From NCBI GenBank assembly GCA_034430275.1, contig DAOUEW010000138.1, forward strand, positions 1 through 15,077: a stretch of 15,077 nt of DNA, written 5' to 3'. The notes beneath the pieces were generated by a model. The model was not told where the DNA came from. It saw nothing but the letters and a program-made list of their open reading frames with translations, and did no database searches. A program made the translations under genes and the position numbers. Positions 1-5,751 of the stretch are shown here, one piece after another. Within the stretch, counting starts at the first letter, position 1. Every line of letters begins with the position of its first letter. Source of the DNA: JAUVXJ01 sp034430275. GTDB lineage: Bacteria > Chloroflexota > Anaerolineae > UBA7937 > B3-Chlor.

Positions 1-491
1 AGGATCATCATCTTGGCCATGCCCTTTCCGACCAGGCGTGACAGTCGCTGCGTGCCTCCGTAGCCAGGGCTGAGGCCCAGACCGATCTCCGGCTGCCCCA
101 TCCTGGCAGTATCGGCAGCTAGCCGAATGTCACAGGCCATGGCCAGCTCCAGCCCTCCGCCCAGCGCGTAGCCGTTGATGGCCGCTATCACGGGCTTTGT
201 CATGGTCTCTATCTTCAGCATCAGAGCTTGCCCGCGTCTGGAGTGCTCCGCCGCAGCCTCGGGCGACTTCAGAGACTGTAGCAAGCCGATGTCCGCCCCG
301 GATACGAAGGACTTCTCTCCTGCGCCGATGAGAACGATCGCGAGTACCTCTTCTTCCGTGGCCAGTTCATCCATGGCTGCGCCGATCTCGGCCACCACTC
401 CCTCGTTGAGAGCGTTGAACTTGTCAGGTCGGTTGATGGTGACGACAGCTATCCTGTCATCTCGATCTACCAACAGATACTTGGAGGCCAT
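1..491 (-). CDS. Enoyl-CoA hydratase/isomerase (crotonase), 3' end cut by window edge
   Basis: Crotonase-superfamily protein, expected to hydrate trans-2-enoyl-CoA to 3-hydroxyacyl-CoA in the cytoplasm. 163 complete residues are visible of a usual 255-260; the C-terminal third lies beyond position 1. The start ATG (489-491) is fixed by AGGAGG at 500-505, 8 nt upstream. Visible landmarks are the first oxyanion-hole loop SGADI (residues 64-68), the second, NGYALGGGLE (106-115), and both catalytic glutamates of true hydratases, E115 and E135 (QPEIGLG). SPGYGGTQRL (141-150) is typical of short-chain enoyl-CoA hydratases. It is the last visible gene of the acyl-CoA operon, 129 nt after the hydroxyacyl-CoA dehydrogenase, which uses its product; the pair suggests crotonyl-CoA/3-hydroxybutyryl-CoA chemistry. 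Chain length specificity cannot be read from sequence. Confidence 0.93.
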   Translation of the reverse strand, partial: MASKYLLVDRDDRIAVVTINRPDKFNALNEGVVAEIGAAMDELATEEEVLAIVLIGAGEKSFVSGADIGLLQSLKSPEAAAEHSRRGQALMLKIETMTKPVIAAINGYALGGGLELAMACDIRLAADTARMGQPEIGLGLSPGYGGTQRLSRLVGKGMAKMMI

Positions 492-549
492 TCACTACAC
501 CTCCTCATGCCAGGTCCAGCATCTCTGCTCCCGTTCCCCTCGGCCTCCA

Positions 550-566
550 GGGCACACAACGTGCCC
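550..566 (-). other. Intercistronic hairpin between dehydrogenase and crotonase
   Basis: A perfect 6-bp inverted repeat (GGGCAC / GTGCCC) with a 5-nt loop lies in the 129-nt gap between the two genes. No T-tract follows on either strand, so it is unlikely to be a full intrinsic terminator. It could act as an mRNA 3'-end stabiliser or partial terminator. Confidence 0.35.
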
Positions 567-620
567 GCCCGCTGACAGCCTCACGCCACAGCAGGCCCGG
601 GACGGCAAGCTGATACTGTT

Positions 621-1475
621 TCACTTGTACTCGCCGTAGAAGCCCCTGCCCGACTTGCGACCCAGGATGCCCGCGGTGACCATACGCTTCAATAGCACCG
701 GAGCCGCATATACATCATCCTTGAACTCGTTGAACATGTTGTCGGCGATGAACAGCGTGGTGTCGTTGCCGAGGATGTCCAGCAGCCGGAAGGGCCCCAT
801 CGGGTGGTTCAGCCCCAGCTCGATCGCCGTGTCTATATCCTCGATGCTGGCCAGGCCGGACTCGTAGAGGCGGATGGCGTGCAACAAGTACGGTATCAGC
901 AGCCGGTTGACGATGAAGCCCGGCGTGTCTTTGGCGATGACCACTGTCTTGCCCAGCGACTCGGCGAACGCTCTGAGCGTCTCGACCGTCTCCTCGCTGG
1001 CCACGATGGTGGTCACGATCTCCACCAGCCGCATCACGGGAACAGGGTTGAAAAAGTGCAGGCCAACCACCTTGTCCATCCGGTTGGTGGCCGCGGCCAT
1101 CTCGGTGACGGTCATGGACGAGGTGTTGCTGGTCAAGAGCGCGTGCGGAGGGCAGATCTCATCCAACTGCTTGAAAACCTGCTTCTTCAACTCCAGGTTC
1201 TCGATGATAGCCTCCACGACCAGATCGCAGTCCTTGAAATCGCCCATGCTGGTCGTGCCCTTGATGCGCCCCATAATCTCGTCCTTGTCCTGAGCCGTCA
1301 TCTTCTCCTTCTGCACCGCCCTGCCGAGGAAGTGATCGACTGTGCCGATACCTTTGTTCAGCAACTCGTCGTTGATCTCCGAGACCACCACCTCGTACCC
1401 AGATTGAGCGCAGACGTGCACGATGCCCGCACCCATGATCCCGGCACCCACGACTCCCACTCTCTTGATCTCCAT
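621..1475 (-). CDS. hbd: 3-hydroxyacyl-CoA (3-hydroxybutyryl-CoA) dehydrogenase
   Basis: NAD-dependent oxidation of (S)-3-hydroxyacyl-CoA to 3-ketoacyl-CoA, or the reverse in butyrate-type pathways; soluble. It is 284 aa, the usual length for single-domain Hbd/PaaH proteins. The N-terminal Rossmann fold carries GAGIMG (residues 10-15), with an acidic residue (E33) after beta-2, indicating NAD rather than NADP. Catalytic residues are S119 (in SNTSS), H140 and E152 (HFFNPVPVMRLVE), and N190 (DTPGFIVN); their spacing matches the characterised family. The C-terminal helical domain holds GLNHPMGPF and GRKSGRGFY. An in-frame extension exists to 1556, but the ATG at 1475 is preferred because AGGAGG (1483-1488) sits 7 nt upstream and the protein then begins directly at the Rossmann strand. 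It follows the NUDIX gene by 88 nt with a hairpin between, and precedes a crotonase. Confidence 0.96.
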   Translation of the reverse strand: MEIKRVGVVGAGIMGAGIVHVCAQSGYEVVVSEINDELLNKGIGTVDHFLGRAVQKEKMTAQDKDEIMGRIKGTTSMGDFKDCDLVVEAIIENLELKKQVFKQLDEICPPHALLTSNTSSMTVTEMAAATNRMDKVVGLHFFNPVPVMRLVEIVTTIVASEETVETLRAFAESLGKTVVIAKDTPGFIVNRLLIPYLLHAIRLYESGLASIEDIDTAIELGLNHPMGPFRLLDILGNDTTLFIADNMFNEFKDDVYAAPVLLKRMVTAGILGRKSGRGFYGEYK

Positions 1476-1525
1476 TGCGCGACCTCCTCGCTTACTTCTC
1501 TGAAAACGTAGTCTATCGATCCCTG

Positions 1526-1552
1526 TCCGGGGAGTCTTCCTCTCTCCCCGGA
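1526..1552 (-). other. Strong 9-bp hairpin between NUDIX gene and dehydrogenase
   Basis: TCCGGGGAG (1526-1534) pairs perfectly with CTCCCCGGA (1544-1552) around a 9-nt loop. It begins about 12 nt after the NUDIX stop and lies upstream of the dehydrogenase ribosome site. No U-tract follows, so a processing, stability or partial-termination element is more likely than a full terminator. Confidence 0.45.
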
Positions 1553-1563
1553 ACAAACCACGA

Positions 1564-2130
1564 CTATGAGCCGCCTCGCAGCGTTGCCACCGTTGCGTCG
1601 GTAAGCGCCACCCGATACGCCAGCAGACCCCGCCCGCTGGCCAACAGAGCTTCTCTGATCGGCCCCTGCAACTCGTCTATGGTCCCGTATTTCGTCTCGG
1701 CGATCTCCGTCTTGTCTTGGGCCTCCAACTGACCGCCGACGGCCCGTGCCACGAAGATGTGGCTGGTCCAATCCAGATAGTCATCGTCGCCAGTGAAGCG
1801 AACGTGGATCCGCAGAAGATACCTCTCCAGTTCTATGTCCAGCCCGGTCTCCTCGAGCGCCTCGCGCCGGGCACCCTCCTCGAAGGACTCGCCAGGTTCC
1901 AGGCCGCCGCTCGGTGCCCGGAAAATGGGCCGTCGAAACATAGGCTTCCTGATCAAGGCCAGGTGGTCATCGTTGAAGATGAACAGTGTGATATCGTGGG
2001 CGCGACCATGCTTCTGAGTCGCTCGCACGAAGGCCAGTTCGGCTTCACCTATCTCGTGTTCCAGGTGTTGCACCTGAGGCTTGCCCAGCTTGGCCTCGAT
2101 CTCCTCCACCAGTTTCGCACTTACGTACAT
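1564..2130 (-). CDS. NUDIX hydrolase
   Basis: Hydrolase of a nucleoside diphosphate linked to another moiety, with Mg2+ bound by the NUDIX helix; soluble, 188 aa. The NUDIX box is a perfect fit to Gx5Ex7REUxEExGU at residues 75-97, with the metal-binding REALEE core at 89-94. A preceding strand ITLFIFNDDHLALIRKP (47-63) forms the fold core. About 45 residues precede the domain, with charged helical character and no signal peptide. The substrate (ADP-ribose, NADH, CoA or a housekeeping nucleotide) is not readable: no separate CoA-pyrophosphatase signature was recognised, although the setting among acyl-CoA genes makes CoA derivatives worth considering. It starts 24 nt after the phosphatase stop. 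The Shine-Dalgarno is weak (TAGGG immediately upstream), so translation may be coupled to the gene before it. Confidence 0.93.
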   Translation of the reverse strand: MYVSAKLVEEIEAKLGKPQVQHLEHEIGEAELAFVRATQKHGRAHDITLFIFNDDHLALIRKPMFRRPIFRAPSGGLEPGESFEEGARREALEETGLDIELERYLLRIHVRFTGDDDYLDWTSHIFVARAVGGQLEAQDKTEIAETKYGTIDELQGPIREALLASGRGLLAYRVALTDATVATLRGGS

Positions 2131-2142
2131 CCCTAGGAAACC

Positions 2143-2165
2143 CTGCTGACGGTTTCACCCAGCAG
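2143..2165 (-). other. Inverted repeat over the phosphatase stop codon
   Basis: CTGCTG and CAGCAG form a 6-bp stem, with GGT/ACC pairing inside, and the repeat spans the stop codon at 2155-2157. The fold is small and there is no U-tract. It may affect coupling to the NUDIX start at 2130, which has only a weak ribosome site. Confidence 0.25.
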
Positions 2166-2955
2166 ACTGTAGTATATCCAGCAACTCCTGGTGGATCTTG
2201 CCGTTGGTGGCGACAACATCCTCCTTGAAAGGACTCCAGGCCTCTCCCCTCATATTGGAGATGTCACCCCCGGCCTCCTTGATCAGCAACCCGCCCGCGG
2301 CGGTGTCCCAAGGTTTGACGTTCAGCTCCCAGTGTCCGTCCAGACGCGCGGCCGCCACGTACGCCAGATCCAGAGCCAGCGATCCGCTGCGCCTCACCCC
2401 CTGTATCGTGGGTAGCAGCTTTCTCAAGAGGGCCACGTTTTGCTCGGCAACGCTGCCACGCACGTATGGGAAGCCCGTGGACAGTAGCGATGAGATCAAG
2501 CGATTCTCATCAGAAGCCCAGATCCTCGATCCGTTCAGCGTGGCCCCACCGCCCTTCTCCGCATAGAAGAGCTCATCGTGCAAGGGATCGAATACGCAGC
2601 CTATCAGCACATCGCCTCTCTGGGCCAGTGCCACGGACACACAGAATGCGGGATAGCCGTGAACGTAGTTCGTGGTCCCATCCAGCGGATCTACCAGCCA
2701 CACGTAATCGGCAAGAGTAGCCGTCTCTCCGTCCCATCGCTCTTCGCTGAGGACGCTGTGCTCGGGGAATCGGCTGTTGATCTGCTCCGTGATTCTCTCC
2801 CCCAGGACCAGGTCTACCTCAGTCACGAGGTCCACCTCGCCCTTACGGGTCACATCGTGTACGCTCCCCAGCCTCTCCACCATCATCCGCCCTGCGTCTC
2901 TGCAGAGCGCCACCACGAAATCCCTGTCCGGCGTATCCCCTGCCACTGCCCACAT
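2155..2955 (-). CDS. Inositol monophosphatase family phosphatase
   Basis: Mg2+-dependent phosphomonoesterase of the IMPase/SuhB family; 266 aa, the normal length. Family hallmarks are SEE (residues 70-72, metal glutamate E71), VDPLDGTTN (88-96, metal residues D89 and D92, with the phosphate-contacting GTT), and PWDTAAG (215-221, metal D217) followed by EAGG. No signal peptide or membrane segment is seen. Members act on inositol-1-phosphate, but others act on fructose-1,6-bisphosphate, histidinol phosphate, PAP or NADP(H); motifs do not choose between them. The ATG at 2955 lies 6 nt after the stop of the upstream hydratase and lacks a clear Shine-Dalgarno, suggesting coupled translation. A nearby GTG at codon 4 is a possible alternative start. 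Its presence in an acyl-CoA operon, followed by a NUDIX enzyme, is unusual. Confidence 0.94.
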   Translation of the reverse strand: MWAVAGDTPDRDFVVALCRDAGRMMVERLGSVHDVTRKGEVDLVTEVDLVLGERITEQINSRFPEHSVLSEERWDGETATLADYVWLVDPLDGTTNYVHGYPAFCVSVALAQRGDVLIGCVFDPLHDELFYAEKGGGATLNGSRIWASDENRLISSLLSTGFPYVRGSVAEQNVALLRKLLPTIQGVRRSGSLALDLAYVAAARLDGHWELNVKPWDTAAGGLLIKEAGGDISNMRGEAWSPFKEDVVATNGKIHQELLDILQSAG

Positions 2956-2961
2956 GCGAGG

Positions 2962-3735
2962 CTACTTGTCCCTCCACAACGGTTCTCTCTTGTCCATGAA
3001 AGCCTGGAGCCCCTCGGCTGCGTCCTCCGTCTTCATCAGCCGCTCGAGGTATAGCTCCTCCGAGAGAGTGAGCGCCTCTTCGAAGCCCAGCGTCAAACCC
3101 TGCAAGGTAGCTCTCTTGGTCAGCCGCAGGACCACGCCGCTCAGCGATGCCAGCTTGTCGATGAACCCGGAGACCTCCTCATCGAACGCTTCCACCGGCA
3201 CCACCTTGTTCACCATGCCCAGGCGCTCCGCCTCCCGGGCATCGATGACAGAGCCGGTGAGAAGCAGCTCTAGCGCCTTCATGCGAGGCATCAGCCGAGG
3301 AAAAGTCACCACCGCCACCGGCGGGTACACCCCCACCTGGATCTCAGGCTGGCCAAACGTGGCCTTCTCTGAGGCGATGATCATGTCGCAGAAGGTTACC
3401 AGCTCGCACCCGCCGCCGAGAGCTGCTCCATTCACCGCCGCTATCGTGGGCATCTCCAGGGACCACATCTGCCGAAAGATGCGATGGAAGACCTCCACCA
3501 TCTCCTCCACCTTGTCCGCTGTGTGATCCTTGACGTCCACACCAGCACAGAAGGCCTTGCCTTGGGCGGCGAAGACGAGTACCTTGGTCTTCTCGTCCCT
3601 TTGCAGCGACTCCAGGGCCGCGTTGATCTCCCTCATAGTGGGGATATCCATGATGTTCACTGGAGGATGATCGAGCGTGATCCTGGCCACCCCGCCCTCT
3701 CGCTCGAAAAGGATGTTCTCGAACTCCCTGCTCAT
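2962..3735 (-). CDS. Crotonase-family enoyl-CoA hydratase, dienoyl-CoA-hydratase-like
   Basis: Crotonase fold, 257 aa, cytoplasmic. Oxyanion-hole loops are CAGVD (residues 63-67) and NGAALGGGCE (102-111). Both acid/base glutamates, E111 and E131 (GQPEIQVG), are present, so water addition or elimination is plausible. The usual PGxGGTQRL segment is replaced by GVYPPVAVVTFPRL (135-148), a variation I associate from memory with cyclohexa-1,5-diene-1-carbonyl-CoA hydratases and related aromatic-degradation crotonases; this is suggestive only. The start ATG at 3735 follows GGAGGAG closely; an upstream in-frame extension to 3807 would run into the ketoreductase gene and is rejected. It starts 10 nt after the ketoreductase stop and ends 6 nt before the phosphatase start, so the three are one transcript. 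It is clearly different from the second crotonase at the left edge, so the two probably take different substrates. Confidence 0.93.
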   Translation of the reverse strand: MSREFENILFEREGGVARITLDHPPVNIMDIPTMREINAALESLQRDEKTKVLVFAAQGKAFCAGVDVKDHTADKVEEMVEVFHRIFRQMWSLEMPTIAAVNGAALGGGCELVTFCDMIIASEKATFGQPEIQVGVYPPVAVVTFPRLMPRMKALELLLTGSVIDAREAERLGMVNKVVPVEAFDEEVSGFIDKLASLSGVVLRLTKRATLQGLTLGFEEALTLSEELYLERLMKTEDAAEGLQAFMDKREPLWRDK

Positions 3736-3745
3736 GTCTCCTCCG

Positions 3746-4498
3746 CTAGATGTACTGACCCCCGTCCACAGTGATGACCTCGCCTGTGATGTGGCGGGCC
3801 TTCTCACTGGCCAGGAAGCTCACCACGTAAGCCACCTCTTCCGGCTGTCCGAGCCTTCCGATCACGATCTCCTGCAAGGCCATCTCCTCCACCTTGTCGC
3901 GGGCAGGGTTCTGACGCAGCATTTCGGTCTCGATCAGACCGGGCCCCACAGCGTTCACGTTGACGCTGTACTTGCCCAGCTCCTTGGCCATGGCCTTGGT
4001 CAGTCCGATGATCCCAGCCTTGGAAGCCGAGTAGTTGGTCTGGCCGAACTTCCCGCGCAGCCCATTGATGGAGGTGATGTTGACGATCTTCCCCGACTGC
4101 TGCTCCCTGAAGATGGGGGTCACTGCGCGAGCGAAGTTGAAGTAGCCCTTCAGATTGACGGCGATCACGCGATCCCACTGTTCCTCGGTCATCTTCCAGA
4201 TGACCCCATCCCAGTTCATGCCAGCGTTGCACACCAGGATGTCCACTCCGCCGAACTCCGCCACGACCTTGTCGACCATCTCTTGTGTTGCCGCAAAATC
4301 AGAGACATCGATCTGATAGGCCATGGCCTTGCGGCCCATCTCTTCGATCTGACGGGCCACCTCTTTGGCCTCTTCCGGGTGACTGCGGTAGGTGAGTGCC
4401 ACGTTGGCGCCCTCTCTGGCCAAATCCAGCGAGATGGCGGTCCCAATACCCAGACTACCACCCGTCACAATAGCATTCTTGTCTTCCACTAGACCCAT
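3746..4498 (-). CDS. fabG: SDR 3-oxoacyl-ACP / acetoacetyl-CoA reductase (FabG/PhaB type)
   Basis: Classical short-chain dehydrogenase, 250 aa, reducing 3-ketoacyl thioesters with NAD(P)H. The nucleotide-binding motif is TGGSLGIG (residues 12-19), followed by NAG (91-93). The catalytic tetrad is N115, S143, Y156 and K160 (YSASK). The GPG motif (185-187) and C-terminal GEVITVDGG (239-247) are typical of FabG. The SINGLRGKFGQTNYSASKAG stretch resembles both FabG and PhaB acetoacetyl-CoA reductases; given the CoA-linked neighbours, acetoacetyl-CoA reduction is as likely as fatty acid synthesis. The ATG at 4498 is chosen because the protein then opens at the first Rossmann strand and AAAGGAG lies at 4510-4516. 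The 11-nt spacing is slightly long. It is the first gene of the operon, about 500 nt downstream of a consensus promoter. Confidence 0.94.
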   Translation of the reverse strand: MGLVEDKNAIVTGGSLGIGTAISLDLAREGANVALTYRSHPEEAKEVARQIEEMGRKAMAYQIDVSDFAATQEMVDKVVAEFGGVDILVCNAGMNWDGVIWKMTEEQWDRVIAVNLKGYFNFARAVTPIFREQQSGKIVNITSINGLRGKFGQTNYSASKAGIIGLTKAMAKELGKYSVNVNAVGPGLIETEMLRQNPARDKVEEMALQEIVIGRLGQPEEVAYVVSFLASEKARHITGEVITVDGGQYI

Positions 4499-5001
4499 CT
4501 GGTGTAACACTCCTTTCGTGTTGGTTCCTTTTCTGCTCTCCACCGTAGCCGCACGGTGAGCCACGCCAGGTCCCAGTCAACGCAAGCTCGCCACTCCGCG
4601 TTGACCGTATTCGGTGCCACCCTCGCTGACGGCGGACGGCCACAGCTGAACACTCGTCTCCAGCCAGGAGGAGTGTCCGCAACAAGAGAAGTGCCCACAG
4701 CCCCAGGTTGCCAGACTCCAGGTCCACCGAACCCCGCTTGCCGACCTGTGGTCACTCTGGTATGCAGGCGAACAGATTGATCTTGAGGCGATGAGAGAGT
4801 ACTCTGTCGGCGGAGTGGATACTTGACAGTCGAGGTTCCGAAACCAGCAGCTTGCACGTGAACAAGACGAGAGGCAAGGAAAGAAGCAAACCAATAACCC
4901 CGGACTGGACGCAGCGCCCTCATTACTCCCTCACGGTCCCTCCACGGATTCCCGATCTGCCGCCAAAGGCAATCCTGGCGCTGGGTTGATCATTGGAGGA
5001 C
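4499..5001 (-). ncRNA. Long structured 5' leader of the acyl-CoA operon
   Basis: No convincing gene lies between the promoter and fabG, leaving about 500 nt of predicted untranslated RNA. The first 66 nt (5001 to 4936) can fold as nested stems: GTCCTCC with GGAGGGAC (one bulged G), GATC with GATC, and CGCCA with TGGCG. Further down are an 8-bp perfect inverted repeat (4576-4583 with 4598-4605) and a 6-bp hairpin (4541-4546 with 4553-4558) just upstream of the ribosome binding site. A T-box-like string AGGGTGGCACCG lies at 4623-4612. No known riboswitch class is recognised with confidence. An in-frame ORF of 144 codons (4923 to 4489) has a possible Shine-Dalgarno but no recognisable protein features. 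Confidence 0.4.
4576..4605 (-). repeat. 8-bp perfect inverted repeat in the fabG leader
   Basis: GTCAACGC (4576-4583) and GCGTTGAC (4598-4605) are exact reverse complements around a 14-nt loop. In the leader RNA this is a stable stem shortly after the T-box-like string. No U-tract follows, so it is not an obvious intrinsic terminator. Confidence 0.5.
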
Positions 5002-5007
5002 GACCGT

Positions 5008-5036
5008 ATTATAGTCCGTGTCGGAAAGTATGTCAA
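5008..5036 (-). promoter_or_regulatory. Perfect-consensus sigma70 promoter for the acyl-CoA operon
   Basis: On the minus strand TTGACA (5036-5031) is followed by a 17-bp spacer and TATAAT (5013-5008): both hexamers match the sigma70/SigA consensus exactly with optimal spacing. Transcription should start near 5001 and run leftward through the long leader into fabG. Such a strong promoter implies high constitutive initiation, with any control acting later, for example in the leader. Confidence 0.85.
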
Positions 5037-5098
5037 TCGCTGGACGGACCGGGGGCCGGGCGATGAAGCTTTGCCCAGACCGGACGTCTACTTAGCCT

Positions 5099-5127
5099 GG
5101 CTGGACGTGCCCCTGGGGCATGCAGCC
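5099..5127 (-). terminator. Candidate hairpin ending the membrane-protein gene cluster
   Basis: About 34 nt after the stop of the LAPTG protein, GGCTG and CAGCC form an outer stem and TGCC/GGCA an inner stem (extendable to TGCCCC/GGGGCA). It sits between the end of one transcription unit and the promoter of the next, where a terminator is expected. There is no U-tract, so termination may be inefficient or factor-dependent. Confidence 0.35.
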
Positions 5128-5160
5128 AAACGAATGTATTGCACCGGCACAGCGCCTCAA

Positions 5161-5610
5161 CTATGAGGGACGAGAGCTCATTCTCAAGCCGCGAACTAGC
5201 AATATGATCAGAACAAGCGCGACCCCGCCCACCAGGGCTTCCAGAGGTCCAAAGCCCGTGGGCGCCAACTCGCCTTCTCCCTCGGGCGTAGCAGTGGGCG
5301 TCGTGCCAGCTTCAGGAGTCTCGCCCTCGGGCGCTGGCGTACCATCCTGTAGCACTCGAGTCGCCGTAGGTTCCTCTTGCTCAGTGGTCGATGTGGCCGC
5401 CACGGTAGGGGGGCTGGTAGACGTAGGTGCCACCGTGGAAACCGGGCTGGCGGTCACCTCGGCCACCACCGTTGGCGATGCCGCTGGGGCCAGGAACCTC
5501 GTGTACACCACCAGACCTGCTATGGCCACGAGGCCAACCATCAGCAAACCAACGAGGCCGACGACTACGATCATGAAAAGCCTGCTCTGTCCCCCACTGG
5601 GATTCGCCAT
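5161..5610 (-). CDS. Small Thr/Pro-rich surface protein with C-terminal LAPTG sorting-like signal
   Basis: 149 aa, no recognised enzymatic domain. A hydrophobic segment (residues about 11-36) forms a signal or anchor, followed by a region of about 70 residues rich in Thr, Pro, Ala, Ser and Glu (44-113) that looks like an extended, possibly glycosylated stalk. The C-terminus reads LAPTG (115-119), a hydrophobic helix (about 121-139) and an Arg-containing tail, the tripartite layout of sortase substrates. LAxTG is the form associated with class E sortases, while LPxTG is canonical. The ATG at 5610 has a good site (GGGAGG just upstream). It lies 141 nt after the KOW-domain gene, so it may belong to the same transcript or have its own promoter, although none was found. 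No sortase gene is in the window. It could alternatively be a bitopic membrane protein with two helices. Confidence 0.78.
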   Translation of the reverse strand: MANPSGGQSRLFMIVVVGLVGLLMVGLVAIAGLVVYTRFLAPAASPTVVAEVTASPVSTVAPTSTSPPTVAATSTTEQEEPTATRVLQDGTPAPEGETPEAGTTPTATPEGEGELAPTGFGPLEALVGGVALVLIILLVRGLRMSSRPS

Positions 5611-5751
5611 CTTCTCCCTCCCTTTCTAGGCGGACGAATAGTGCCCCATCGCCGCAGGGCATGTCTTCGCTGGACACACCCGATACTGCCCATCGAACCC
5701 GCTCGAGTTGCGACTAGTTCTCGCGCATCGTATCATTCCGGGAGACTCCGC

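Noticed and set aside
804..1511. Long plus-strand ORF opposite the hydroxyacyl-CoA dehydrogenase
   Set aside because: Entirely antisense to a well-supported gene; His/Asp-rich translation typical of a high-GC shadow frame.
4489..4923. 144-codon minus-strand ORF between the promoter and fabG, with a GAGGGAG-like site before its ATG
   Set aside because: The translation has no recognisable domain, is rich in Arg and Trp, overlaps the fabG start and reads like random high-GC sequence. Kept only as part of the leader description.
4936..4943. GGAGGGAC reminiscent of the SAM-I riboswitch core
   Set aside because: The other conserved SAM-I elements are not found at the right distance; GGCAACC occurs only about 200 nt later.
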